A stretch of DNA of 54,630 bases, from the NCBI RefSeq assembly GCF_938028825.1, contig NZ_CALIZP010000010.1, positions 1 through 54,630 on the forward strand. The letters are read 5' to 3'. The translations under genes and the position numbers were made by a program. A model generated the notes under the pieces. That model saw nothing but the letters and a program-made list of their open reading frames with translations, was not told where the DNA came from and did no database searches. This DNA comes from an uncultured Cardiobacterium sp. (GTDB lineage Bacteria > Pseudomonadota > Gammaproteobacteria > Cardiobacteriales > Cardiobacteriaceae). The number at the start of each line of letters is the position of its first letter. Position 1 is the stretch's first letter. This document shows, piece after piece, positions 17,546 to 25,123 of this stretch.

Positions 17546-17823
17546 TCACCACTTGCAAGAAGTTGTGCTTGGGCACAGAACATCAAATAAAACAAAGAGA
17601 ACCAATACACCACCTAAGATTATCATAAGTCTGGATATAATAATTATTGTGCCCTCAACAAGGCCTTTGCTTGCAACTTTTGTATAACTGTCATCAGTCC
17701 CCCCCCCCCCCCCCCCCCCATTTTTTCTCTTTCAATGCGGCGATAAAACTGTCTTCTATCAATAGCGATTAAACAAATTACGCCAATAATTATAAAGATA
17801 ATACCGATTGTGAAGTTTCCCAT
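17546..17823 (-). pseudogene. Small two-helix membrane protein gene with G21 tract, out of frame as assembled
   Basis: Start codon 17823-17821 has CAGGAG 6 bases upstream. The first 34 residues are MGNFTIGIIFIIIGVICLIA, a membrane helix, then IDRRQFYRRIEREK. Next comes ATG running into 21 G on the coding strand. With 21 G the frame ends after 59 residues. With 19 or 22 G it continues as TDDSYTKVASKGLVE, then a second helix (IIIISRLMIILGGVLVLFVL) and a stop at 17546-17548, giving about 91-92 residues. The RR.F.RR...G....SY pattern between two helices recalls small bacterial membrane proteins of unknown function. That resemblance is only an impression. The clean coding sequence on both sides argues for a switchable gene rather than decay. 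A terminator follows. Confidence 0.75.
17699..17719. repeat. Homopolymer of 21 C (21 G on the coding strand)
   Basis: An uninterrupted run of 21 C lies between an A and a T inside the small membrane protein frame. Runs this long are prone to slipped-strand mispairing and are the standard substrate of phase variation in host-adapted bacteria. Length is also hard to sequence exactly, so the assembled count may be off by one or more. Confidence 0.9.
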
Positions 17824-17887
17824 TTTTTACTCCTGATTCAATGGTTGGGATTCAGCAATGGAATATTTCCCCATGCTGCATGGATTT

Positions 17888-17915
17888 GTGAGAAGCCTGT
17901 TTTCAGGCATCTCAC
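17888..17915. terminator. Hairpin downstream of YdbL-like gene
   Basis: GTGAGAAGCCTG and CAGGCATCTCAC pair with one mismatch around TTTT, 11 bases past the stop of the YdbL-like gene. A T-run is not obvious on the minus strand, so it may act as an RNA-stabilising hairpin rather than a strong terminator. Confidence 0.5.
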
Positions 17916-17925
17916 GAATAGGGTT

Positions 17926-18546
17926 TTATTTCTGTTTCCAGCCGCCGCCGCTTTGGTACCACCAGCCTTTGCCGGCCTGGCTGATCCAGCGTTCGGCGAA
18001 GGTTTTCTGGATTTGTGCCGCCCAGTTTGGCTGGTTGTTGGCATCCGCAATGGCCTGGTAGAGGGCTTTGCGGTCTTTGTTTTCGGCGTTGACGAGCTGG
18101 TTCATGCGGGCGCGGTCGCGCATTTCGGCGGCGCCCGCGTCGCGCACGGCGATAAGGCCGTCGGCGGTGAGGCCGATCGCGCCTTTGTCGAGAAAGGGGC
18201 GCAGTTCGCCGAAGCGCCCCGCCATGCGCGCCTTGATTTGCTCGATTTGCGGCGAGGTGGCATTGAAGTCCACGTTTTGCGCGTGGGCTTCGCTGCTGAT
18301 GCCGTTCAGCACGGCGATGAGGATGTGGCGCGGATCAAGGCGATGCGCGCTGTGTCCGCTTTTTGCCGGTGCGGTTTCTTGTGGTGCGCCGTCGGTTGCA
18401 CTCCGGTTGCCGCTGTTTTGCCGCCAGACATCGTGGATGATTTGGTCGGCGGCTTTTTCGACGGCCGCCGCCGGGAAGTAGATGTTGACGGTGACGCAGG
18501 AAACGACGACGATGGGGGCAAGCAGGGCGAGGCTGCGGCTGAGCAT
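17926..18546 (-). CDS. YdbL-like (DUF1318) lipoprotein
   Basis: This 206-residue protein has a short signal peptide with a plausible lipobox VVSC (Cys17), followed at once by VTVNIYFPAAAVEKAADQII, the hallmark start of DUF1318/YdbL proteins. The C-terminal half (IKARMAGRFGELRPFLDKGAIGLTADGLIAVRD) is the conserved DUF1318 core. In E. coli the homologue sits with the AsmA-like protein YdbH and is linked to phospholipid transport, but no ydbH is visible here. The middle (residues 45-85) is less conserved. It lies 24 bases downstream of efp and is probably cotranscribed. Confidence 0.75.
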   Translation of the reverse strand: MLSRSLALLAPIVVVSCVTVNIYFPAAAVEKAADQIIHDVWRQNSGNRSATDGAPQETAPAKSGHSAHRLDPRHILIAVLNGISSEAHAQNVDFNATSPQIEQIKARMAGRFGELRPFLDKGAIGLTADGLIAVRDAGAAEMRDRARMNQLVNAENKDRKALYQAIADANNQPNWAAQIQKTFAERWISQAGKGWWYQSGGGWKQK

Positions 18547-18570
18547 GGTGTGCTCCTTCCCGTGCGGGGG

Positions 18571-19140
18571 TTATTCTTTGGCGCGTCCGAGGTATTCGCC
18601 GCTGCGGGTATCGACGCGGATGACGTCGCCAATGTTCATGAAGAGCGGCACGCGGACGACGGCGCCGGTTTCGAGGGTGGCCGGTTTGCCGCCGCCGCCC
18701 GAGGTGTCGCCGCGCAGGCCGGGGTCGGTGTCCACGACTTTGAGTTCGACGAAGTTCGGCGCGGTAACGCTGATGATGTTGCCGTTCCAGAGGACGACGG
18801 TGCACAGCGCCTGTTCGAGCATCCATTTGTCGGCGTCGGCGACGGCGGCGGCATCGGCTTGCAGTTGTTCGAAGGTCTCGGGGTGCATGAAGTGCCAGCT
18901 GCTTTCGTCTTTGTAGAGGTATTGCATTTCGGTTTCGTGCACATCGGCGGCTTCGACGCTGTCGCCGGATTTGAAGGTGCGCTCGATGACGCGGCCGGTT
19001 TTGAGGTTGCGGACTTTGACGCGGTTGAAGGCTTGGCCTTTGCCGGGTTTGACGAATTCGTTTTCGACGATGTTGTAGGGGTCGCCGTCAAGCATGATTT
19101 TCAGGCCGGCCTTGAATTCGTTGGTTGAGTAGTTTGCCAT
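18571..19140 (-). CDS. efp: Elongation factor P
   Basis: EF-P relieves ribosome stalling at consecutive prolines. All 189 residues and three beta-barrel domains are present. The tip of domain I reads KPGKGQAFNRVKV, with the modifiable lysine at K34 as in E. coli, so EpmA/EpmB-type lysylation is expected. C-terminal GDVIRVDTRSGEYLGRAKE is typical. The start MANYSTNEFK has AAGGAACC just upstream. Confidence 0.97.
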   Translation of the reverse strand: MANYSTNEFKAGLKIMLDGDPYNIVENEFVKPGKGQAFNRVKVRNLKTGRVIERTFKSGDSVEAADVHETEMQYLYKDESSWHFMHPETFEQLQADAAAVADADKWMLEQALCTVVLWNGNIISVTAPNFVELKVVDTDPGLRGDTSGGGGKPATLETGAVVRVPLFMNIGDVIRVDTRSGEYLGRAKE

Positions 19141-19187
19141 TGGGGTTCCTTAGTGTGTTGTGTGGTGAGGGCGCTATGTTAGCGGAA

Positions 19188-20282
19188 TCAGACGTTGAAG
19201 CGGAAATGAATGATGTCGCCTTCCTGAACGCGGTAGTCTTTGCCTTCGAGCCGCCATTTACCGGCTTCTTTGGCACCCGCTTCGCCGTGGTAGCGGATAA
19301 AGTCGTCGTAGGCGATGACTTCGGCACGGATGAAGCCGCGCTCGAAGTCGGTGTGGATGACGCCTGCGGCCTGCGGCGCGGTGGCGTTGGCGGGCATGGT
19401 CCAGGCGCGGACTTCTTTGACCCCGGCGGTGAAGTAGGTGCCGAGACCGAGCAGGTCGTACCCGGCGCGGATGACGCGGTTCAGGCCGGGTTCGGCAAGG
19501 CCGTAACCGGCGAGCAATTCGCCCTGTTCGTCGCCTTCCAGTTGCGACAGTTCGGCTTCAATCGCCGCGCAAACGGTGACGACGACGGCACCGCTTTGTC
19601 CGGCTTTGTCGCGCACTTGCTGCACGTAGGCGTTGTCGCCGTTAATGTGCGCTTCGTCCACGTTGGCGACGTACATCATCGGCTTCATGGTGAGCAGGAA
19701 GAGTTCGCGCAGGGCTTTTTTCTCTTCGTCGGCCAGCGGCAGGGTGCGCGCAAGGTTGCCGTCTTCAAGATGCGGGGTAAGACGGGCGATGATGTCGAGT
19801 TTGAGCTTGGCGTCTTTGTCACCGCCTTTGGCGATGCGGGCCAGGCGTTGCTGGGCTTTTTCCAGCGAGGCCAGGTCAGCCAGTATCAGCTCGCTTTCGA
19901 TGACCTGAATGTCGCTCAACGGGTCAATTTTGCCTGCGACATGGACGACGTCGTCGTTATCGAAGCAGCGCACGACTTGGGCGATGGCGTCTGTCTCGCG
20001 AATGTTGGCGAGGAACTGGTTGCCCAGTCCTTCACCCTGGGATGCGCCGGCGACGAGGCCGGCGATGTCCACGAATTCCATGGTGGTCGGCAGGACGCGT
20101 TCGGGTTTGACAATGGCTGCCAGTGCATCCAGGCGCGGATCGGGCATATAGACGATGCCGGTGTTGGGCTCAATGGTGCAAAAGGGGTAATTTTGCGCAT
20201 CAATGCCCGCGTTGGTCAGGGCATTGAAGAGGGTGGACTTGCCGACGTTCGGCAGGCCGACGATGCCGCAGTTGAATCCCAT
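19188..20282 (-). CDS. ychF: Redox-regulated ATPase YchF (OLA1 family)
   Basis: YchF is a ribosome-associated Obg-family P-loop protein that prefers ATP. The 364 residues start MGFNCGIVGLPNVGKSTLFN (G1 loop), then DIAGLVAGASQGEGLGNQFL (G3), MYVANVDE at the altered G4 site, and a C-terminal TGS domain ending EGDIIHFRFNV. It lies downstream of pth, the normal order rplY-pth-ychF. It probably shares that transcript. Confidence 0.96.
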   Translation of the reverse strand: MGFNCGIVGLPNVGKSTLFNALTNAGIDAQNYPFCTIEPNTGIVYMPDPRLDALAAIVKPERVLPTTMEFVDIAGLVAGASQGEGLGNQFLANIRETDAIAQVVRCFDNDDVVHVAGKIDPLSDIQVIESELILADLASLEKAQQRLARIAKGGDKDAKLKLDIIARLTPHLEDGNLARTLPLADEEKKALRELFLLTMKPMMYVANVDEAHINGDNAYVQQVRDKAGQSGAVVVTVCAAIEAELSQLEGDEQGELLAGYGLAEPGLNRVIRAGYDLLGLGTYFTAGVKEVRAWTMPANATAPQAAGVIHTDFERGFIRAEVIAYDDFIRYHGEAGAKEAGKWRLEGKDYRVQEGDIIHFRFNV

Positions 20283-20348
20283 GTGGTGTTTCCTCTTGTT
20301 TCGTGTGAAACGGCCGCATTGTGAATCGCGGCGGTTTTTATGTCTGTT

Positions 20349-20921
20349 TCAGGCGGTACTGTGCAGGCGGTGCATGGCTTTTTCCGCACCTTCTTGCAGC
20401 AGAACCGGCAGGATGTGCAGGCCGCGCGTGATGGCGGTGTCGATTTGTGCCTGCTCGACTTTGCCTGGCGGGTGCAGGACGTAATCTATGACCTGGTTGC
20501 GGTCGCCCGGATGGTTGATGCCGAGACGGAGGCGGTAAAAGTCTTTGCTGCCGAGCGCGGCGATAATGTCGCGCAGGCCGTTATGCCCGCCGTGTCCGCC
20601 GCCGTATTTGAGTTTGACCGCACCTTCGGGCAAGTCGAGTTCGTCATGGACAACGAGGATTTCTTCCGGGGCGATGTCATAGAATTTGGCCATAGCACTC
20701 ACCGCCCGCCCGCTGGCGTTCATAAAGGTGAGCGGCTTGAGCAGGTGCAGCGGCTGGTTGGCCAAAAAGATTTTGCCGTACTCACCCTGGAATTTTTTGT
20801 CTTCGACGAGACGGGCGCCTTCGTTTACCGCCAGTTGATCCAATAACCAAAAACCCGCGTTGTGGCGGGTTTTTTGGTAGCGTTCCCCGGGATTACCGAG
20901 GCCGACGATCAGTTTGATCAT
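20349..20921 (-). CDS. pth: Peptidyl-tRNA hydrolase
   Basis: Pth recycles peptidyl-tRNAs released from ribosomes. The 190 residues include IVGLGNPGERYQKTRHNAGF with catalytic His near 20, KPLTFMNASG, VHDELDLPEG, KYGGGHGGHNGL and RLRLGINHPG. The gene starts 2 bases after the rplY stop, so the two are translationally linked. Codons 15-25 also form a terminator-like hairpin, listed separately. Confidence 0.97.
   Translation of the reverse strand: MIKLIVGLGNPGERYQKTRHNAGFWLLDQLAVNEGARLVEDKKFQGEYGKIFLANQPLHLLKPLTFMNASGRAVSAMAKFYDIAPEEILVVHDELDLPEGAVKLKYGGGHGGHNGLRDIIAALGSKDFYRLRLGINHPGDRNQVIDYVLHPPGKVEQAQIDTAITRGLHILPVLLQEGAEKAMHRLHSTA
20847..20877. other. Terminator-like hairpin inside pth coding sequence
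   Basis: CCAAAAACCCGC and GCGGGTTTTTTGG pair around GTTGTG within the codons for Y-Q-K-T-R-H-N-A-G-F-W. On the pth-sense strand the stem ends in five T. It could be coincidence forced by the conserved protein motif and codon choice, or an attenuator between rplY and pth. Confidence 0.45.
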
Positions 20922-20923
20922 GT

Positions 20924-21565
20924 TTATTCGGCATCGCTGTCGCTTGATGCGGCGCTTTCACCATCACTGTCGTCAGCGGCTGCCGCACGGTTCGGATGAA
21001 CGATTTGCGCGACAACGGCATCGGCGCGTTCGTCATCGTGAACGAGGCGCACACCTTGCGGCAGTTTGAGATCACGCAGATGGATTACATCACCCAAGGC
21101 AACCTCTGCCATATCAACGGTGATGTTTTCCGGCAGGTCACGCGGCAAACAGATAATGTCCACACTGTTGAGATGGTGTTCGACCAAGCCGCCCGCCTTG
21201 ACGCCGACGCTGCTTTCTTCGTTGGCAAAGTGCAGGCTGACGGTGGCTTGCAGTTCCTGACCACGCACGACGCGCTGGAAGTCAAGATGCTGATACAGCG
21301 GTTTGTAGAGGTGGCGTTGTACGTCACGCACGATGACTTCGACATCACCCTGCCCTTCAACTTGCAGGCAGATGATTTGTGAGTAGAAGCTGTCGAATTT
21401 GCCGTAGCGCACCAGTGCGTCTTGCGAGAGGGCGATGGATAGCGGTTTGTCTTCACCGCCGTAGATGATGGCGGGTACCAGTCCTTCCCGACGCAGGCGG
21501 CGGCTCGCACCTTTCCCGTTGTCCTGGCGGACTTTGGCACTCAGGGTATAAGCGTAGTTACTCAT
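20924..21565 (-). CDS. rplY: 50S ribosomal protein L25, long (CTC) form
   Basis: L25 binds 5S rRNA. At 213 residues this is the two-domain TL5/CTC form. The N-terminal L25 domain (SAKVRQDNGKGASRRLRREG..PAIIYGG) is followed by a beta domain ending in DLKLPQGVRLV and a C-terminal acidic Ser/Asp tail. It lies between prs and pth as in E. coli relatives. GGAG is present 8 bases before the ATG. Confidence 0.93.
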   Translation of the reverse strand: MSNYAYTLSAKVRQDNGKGASRRLRREGLVPAIIYGGEDKPLSIALSQDALVRYGKFDSFYSQIICLQVEGQGDVEVIVRDVQRHLYKPLYQHLDFQRVVRGQELQATVSLHFANEESSVGVKAGGLVEHHLNSVDIICLPRDLPENITVDMAEVALGDVIHLRDLKLPQGVRLVHDDERADAVVAQIVHPNRAAAADDSDGESAASSDSDAE

Positions 21566-21634
21566 ATTTTTCTCCTTAAAGATAAAAAAGAGCGCTTGCG
21601 ACCAGCGCTCTCCTGTTTTTCGTATTCGTCCGGT

Positions 21635-22573
21635 TCAGTTGACGAACAGCGAAGAAATGGATTCTTCCACGTGAATGCGGCGGATGCTTTCCGCCACCAG
21701 TCCGGCAATGGACAGGACGCGGATTTTCTTGCAGGCTTTGGCCGGTTCGCGCAGGGCGATGGAATCCGTCACAATCAGTTGATCCATGCCGGATGCCTCG
21801 ATGTTTTCGATAGCTTTGCCGGAGAGGATGGCGTGGGTGCAGTAAGCAGTAACGGAACGCGCGTTGCGTTCTTTCAAGGCTGTCGCGGCGTTGGTCAGGG
21901 TGCCGGCGGTGTCAACCATGTCATCCACCAGGATGCAGTCGCAGCCTTCGATGCTGTCACCGATGATGTTCATCACTTCGGATTCATTCGGCCGCGGACG
22001 GCGTTTGTCGATGATGGCCAGTTTGGCATTCATTTGCTTGGCAGTAGCACGAGCCCGCAAGACACCGCCAATATCCGGCGAGACGACTACCGGGTTTTTG
22101 AAGTCCTGTGCCAGCAGGTCATTGAGGATGATGGGCGTGGCGTAGATGTTGTCCACCGGGAAATCAAAGAATCCCTGAATCTGGTCGGCATGCAGGTCAA
22201 GCGTGAGAACGCGATCTATGCCGACGCCAACAATCATGTTGGCGACGACTTTGGCGGAAATCGGCACCCGTGCCGAGCGCGGACGACGATCCTGACGGGA
22301 ATAGCCAAAGTAGGGGATAACGGCAGTAATGCGGTTGGCAGAAGCCCGGCGCAAGGCATCGCTCAAAATGAGCAGTTCCATGATGCTGTCATTGGTCGGA
22401 TGACTGGTCGGCTGGATAACGAAAACATCCTTGCCGCGTACGTTTTCTTGCAGTTCGACGCGGATTTCGCCATCCGAGAATTTATCGACTATGGCATTGC
22501 CGAGCGGCAAGCCGAGATGCTGAACGATCTGACGGGCAAGTTGCGGATTGGCATTGCCCGTGAATACGGTCAT
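21635..22573 (-). CDS. prs: Ribose-phosphate pyrophosphokinase
   Basis: Prs makes PRPP for nucleotide, His, Trp and NAD synthesis. From MTVFTGNANPQL the protein has 312 residues, the family length. It shows GEIRVELQENVRGKDVFVIQ, the PRPP loop LVDDMVDTAGT and LDLHADQIQGFFD. The frame extends 29 codons upstream into the tRNA leader but this adds no conserved sequence, so I use the ATG at 22573. It follows tRNA-Gln by less than 50 bases, and the two may share a transcript. Confidence 0.96.
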   Translation of the reverse strand: MTVFTGNANPQLARQIVQHLGLPLGNAIVDKFSDGEIRVELQENVRGKDVFVIQPTSHPTNDSIMELLILSDALRRASANRITAVIPYFGYSRQDRRPRSARVPISAKVVANMIVGVGIDRVLTLDLHADQIQGFFDFPVDNIYATPIILNDLLAQDFKNPVVVSPDIGGVLRARATAKQMNAKLAIIDKRRPRPNESEVMNIIGDSIEGCDCILVDDMVDTAGTLTNAATALKERNARSVTAYCTHAILSGKAIENIEASGMDQLIVTDSIALREPAKACKKIRVLSIAGLVAESIRRIHVEESISSLFVN

Positions 22574-22617
22574 GCTGCCTCTGGACACGTGTTCACCTTG
22601 CATATGGGAAGGAAAGA

Positions 22618-22693
22618 TGGCTGGGGTGGAAGGATTCGAACCTACGAATGCCGGGATCAAAACCCGGTGCCTTAACCACTTGGCGACACCCCA
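22618..22693 (-). tRNA. tRNA-Gln (anticodon TTG), CCA encoded
   Basis: The 76-base minus-strand sequence folds with acceptor TGGGGTG/CACCCCA, discriminator G and encoded CCA. The anticodon stem CCGGG/CCCGG carries loop TTTTGAT, so the anticodon is TTG (CAA, Gln). The T arm is GTAGGTTCGAATCCTTC-like. In related gammaproteobacteria a tRNA-Gln lies at this site between ispE and prs. Confidence 0.93.
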
Positions 22694-22802
22694 GTATTAT
22701 GGCGGATGTTCCGCCCGTCCTCTGCCGCTGTCAGCGCGAGGCGGGCATTATAGCGATTTGTCATTGCCCCGCAAGGGAAAAGACAGCTTTTTGTGCATCT
22801 TG

Positions 22803-23357
22803 CTATATCGCATACATATTTTGCACGACGAGGCGTGTCTGATAGTCCTTTTGCCGCAGGCGGATACTGCGGTAATGCGTACCCTGCCAGTCGCCCAGTT
22901 CGACATGCCAGCCTTCGGCATCGAAGGTTTCATCAGCTCGTTTTGTCGTCAGCCAGGCAGCCAATGATTCAAAGGGCAGCGGCATACCCATTTCGCGAAT
23001 CATATCGGCGCGGTTGAAACTGCGTTCTTGCGAGCCTTCGCGCACGCTGACCACGCCGTTGCCATAGGTAATCCGCATCCGTTCCTGCCCCATCGGGTCA
23101 GACAGAACCAGCATTTCCGTCTTGTTTTGATGCGTCCAAGCGGCGGTCGCCATGACGCTTTTTTCCTTGCAGCCATGCACTTTCGAGCATTCCGGATAGC
23201 GCAGGGCGATTTTGCCCTCGGCCAGCCAGCGTTGCGGGTTGAAGGCGACATACACCTGCGGCTGCGTGGCATCCGTCGGCGGCGTTTGCGCGCAACCGGC
23301 CAGCAGCAGTGCGAGAGCCAGCACCCGGATGATGTTTTTGTTATTTTTTCTTGCCAT
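22803..23357 (-). CDS. lolB: Outer-membrane lipoprotein receptor LolB
   Basis: LolB accepts lipoproteins from periplasmic LolA and inserts them in the outer membrane. This 184-residue protein has lipobox LLAGC (Cys22). It then shows FNPQRWLAEGKIALRYP, SVMATAAWTHQNKTEMLVLSD and, later, PLPFESLAAWLTTK, matching the LolB half-barrel order. The start overlaps the end of the upstream TPR gene by 17 bases. Its normal downstream neighbour ispE is absent. Confidence 0.85.
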   Translation of the reverse strand: MARKNNKNIIRVLALALLLAGCAQTPPTDATQPQVYVAFNPQRWLAEGKIALRYPECSKVHGCKEKSVMATAAWTHQNKTEMLVLSDPMGQERMRITYGNGVVSVREGSQERSFNRADMIREMGMPLPFESLAAWLTTKRADETFDAEGWHVELGDWQGTHYRSIRLRQKDYQTRLVVQNMYAI

Positions 23358-25065
23358 GTTCCAGTTTCAGTTTTTTGCCAATTTCTTTCAGCGACGCGTT
23401 GTCCGGCTGACCTTGCCGCTCGTAGCGATAGACCTCTTGTGCCAGCGCCTTTTCACCGGCGGCATAGAGCGCCTCGATATAGTGCGCGGAAATCTCGTTG
23501 CTGCGGTAGGCGGCGTAAGCGCGCCGCAGCCAGGATAGTGCCTCTTCCGTCTTGCCCTGGCGGAACAGCAGCCAGCCGTAGCTGTCCTGAATCGCCGGTG
23601 AATCGGGGTACAGCTTGATGGCTTCCTCAATCAACTCTGCCGCTTTTTCCGCGTCATTCGTTTGCGTCAACAGTAGATAGCCGTAAGCGTTGAGCGCGTC
23701 GATATTGGCCGGGTCGATGGCGAGAATCTTGGCAAACTGCGCGGCGGCGTCCTCAATCTGCCCGTGTGCGGCGTGATATTCGGCGAGGACATACAGCAAA
23801 TCCACCTGATCGGGATAACGGGCGAGCGCTTCCTGCAACAGCGTTTCCAGCCGCTTCCACTGCTTCGCCTGCTGCAACTGCGCCGCTTCAATCAAATAGG
23901 TATCCAGCACCTGTGCGTCATCGGGGAAATCCTTGCGCAATGCGGCAAAACGCGCCTGCGCCGAATCATAAGCGCCGCGCCGGAAAGCGAGCAATGCCAA
24001 CTGTTCCTGCGCCTGCAAATAGCGGGTCGAATCCTTGCTGACCTCGCCCAGCATCGATACCGCCATATCTGTCTGCCCCGCACGTTCGGCGGCGTTGGCA
24101 ACGAAAAACAGATACGTGTTGAGATCGATCCGCCGCGCGTCCAGCAACTCGCGAAACGCCTGCGACGCAGCGGGGAAATTCCCGGCGGAAGCATACAACT
24201 GCGCCACCAGCTGCCGCACTGCACTGTCCTGCGGCTGCAATTCCTGCCAGCGCAGCGCCAGCGGCAGCGCATCCTGCCACTGATAATGCGCGGCCAGCAT
24301 ATCCACATACGCCGAGAGCACATTCGTATCCTGCGGGTAACGTGTCGTCATCCTGTCCATAATCTTGCGCGCATCCTGCAACCTGCCGATGCTCGCCAGC
24401 ACCTGGGCCTGCATCAATTCCAGCTCGCGCCAGTTGCCGTCCAGCGCAATCGCGCGGTCAAACGCGTCCAGCGCGACTGTCACCTTGCCCTGCTCCTTGG
24501 CCATCAGCCCCAAATAATAAAAAATATACGGGTTCTTCGGGAACAGCCCGGCCAGCTGCTGCAACAAATCCAGCCGCACTGTGCCATCCGGCAAATCCGC
24601 CAGCGCGCGGAACACCTGCGCCACCATCTGCGGCCCTCCGTCCCGCTCCAACAGCGTCGTTATATGCCCCAGCGCCTCATTACTGCGTCCGTCGGCAAGC
24701 AGCACACGCAACAGCGCCAGCCGCGCCGCTTCGTCCTGCGGGAACGCGCCGAGCCAGGCGCGGGCGATCTTCTCCGCGCGGACAAAATCCCGCGTATCCC
24801 AGGCGAGGCCGAAACCATATTCCAGCGCGTCATACTCGCCGCTTTGCACCGCGACCTCGGCCATCGTGTCCAGCGCGGCCGAATACTTGCCCGCATGATC
24901 CTCAAAACGCGCCGTCATCGCGCCGTAGAGCCACTGCGCGGGCTGCGACCACTCCTGCTGGGCCCGCTTCTGCGCGGGTACGGCAAAAGCCTGCACATAC
25001 AAAGACGGCAGCGCGCAGAACAAAGCAAAAGACAAACAATTACGGCGTGGCAACCTATCCACCAT
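23341..25065 (-). CDS. Tetratricopeptide-repeat protein, probably periplasmic
   Basis: This 574-residue protein has a likely signal sequence to about residue 28, then helical TPR units throughout. The clearest are IFYYLGLMAKEQGKVTVALD, VDLLYVLAEYHAAHGQIEDA, IDALNAYGYLLLTQTNDAEK and SPAIQDSYGWLLFRQGKTEE. Such proteins commonly lie between hemA and lolB in gammaproteobacteria (PA4667-like). The function is unknown. A scaffold role in envelope or lipoprotein handling is inferred from its coupling to lolB. It is divergent from hemA with a 58-base shared promoter region. Confidence 0.82.
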   Translation of the reverse strand: MVDRLPRRNCLSFALFCALPSLYVQAFAVPAQKRAQQEWSQPAQWLYGAMTARFEDHAGKYSAALDTMAEVAVQSGEYDALEYGFGLAWDTRDFVRAEKIARAWLGAFPQDEAARLALLRVLLADGRSNEALGHITTLLERDGGPQMVAQVFRALADLPDGTVRLDLLQQLAGLFPKNPYIFYYLGLMAKEQGKVTVALDAFDRAIALDGNWRELELMQAQVLASIGRLQDARKIMDRMTTRYPQDTNVLSAYVDMLAAHYQWQDALPLALRWQELQPQDSAVRQLVAQLYASAGNFPAASQAFRELLDARRIDLNTYLFFVANAAERAGQTDMAVSMLGEVSKDSTRYLQAQEQLALLAFRRGAYDSAQARFAALRKDFPDDAQVLDTYLIEAAQLQQAKQWKRLETLLQEALARYPDQVDLLYVLAEYHAAHGQIEDAAAQFAKILAIDPANIDALNAYGYLLLTQTNDAEKAAELIEEAIKLYPDSPAIQDSYGWLLFRQGKTEEALSWLRRAYAAYRSNEISAHYIEALYAAGEKALAQEVYRYERQGQPDNASLKEIGKKLKLEHGKKK

Positions 25066-25123
25066 CGGCTGAAAGAGAAAGCGCGATAGCTTAAAATAGA
25101 AGCATCAAAAAAATAATGACCAT

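Noticed and set aside
17699..17719. The poly-C run as pure assembly filler
   Set aside because: It lies inside a coherent gene with start, ribosome site, two helices and terminator. Miscounting by a base or two remains possible but a long natural tract is the better reading.
18335..18826. A minus-strand frame bridging efp and the YdbL-like gene
   Set aside because: It is an alternative frame of two well-supported genes, rich in Arg/His/Pro and without motifs.
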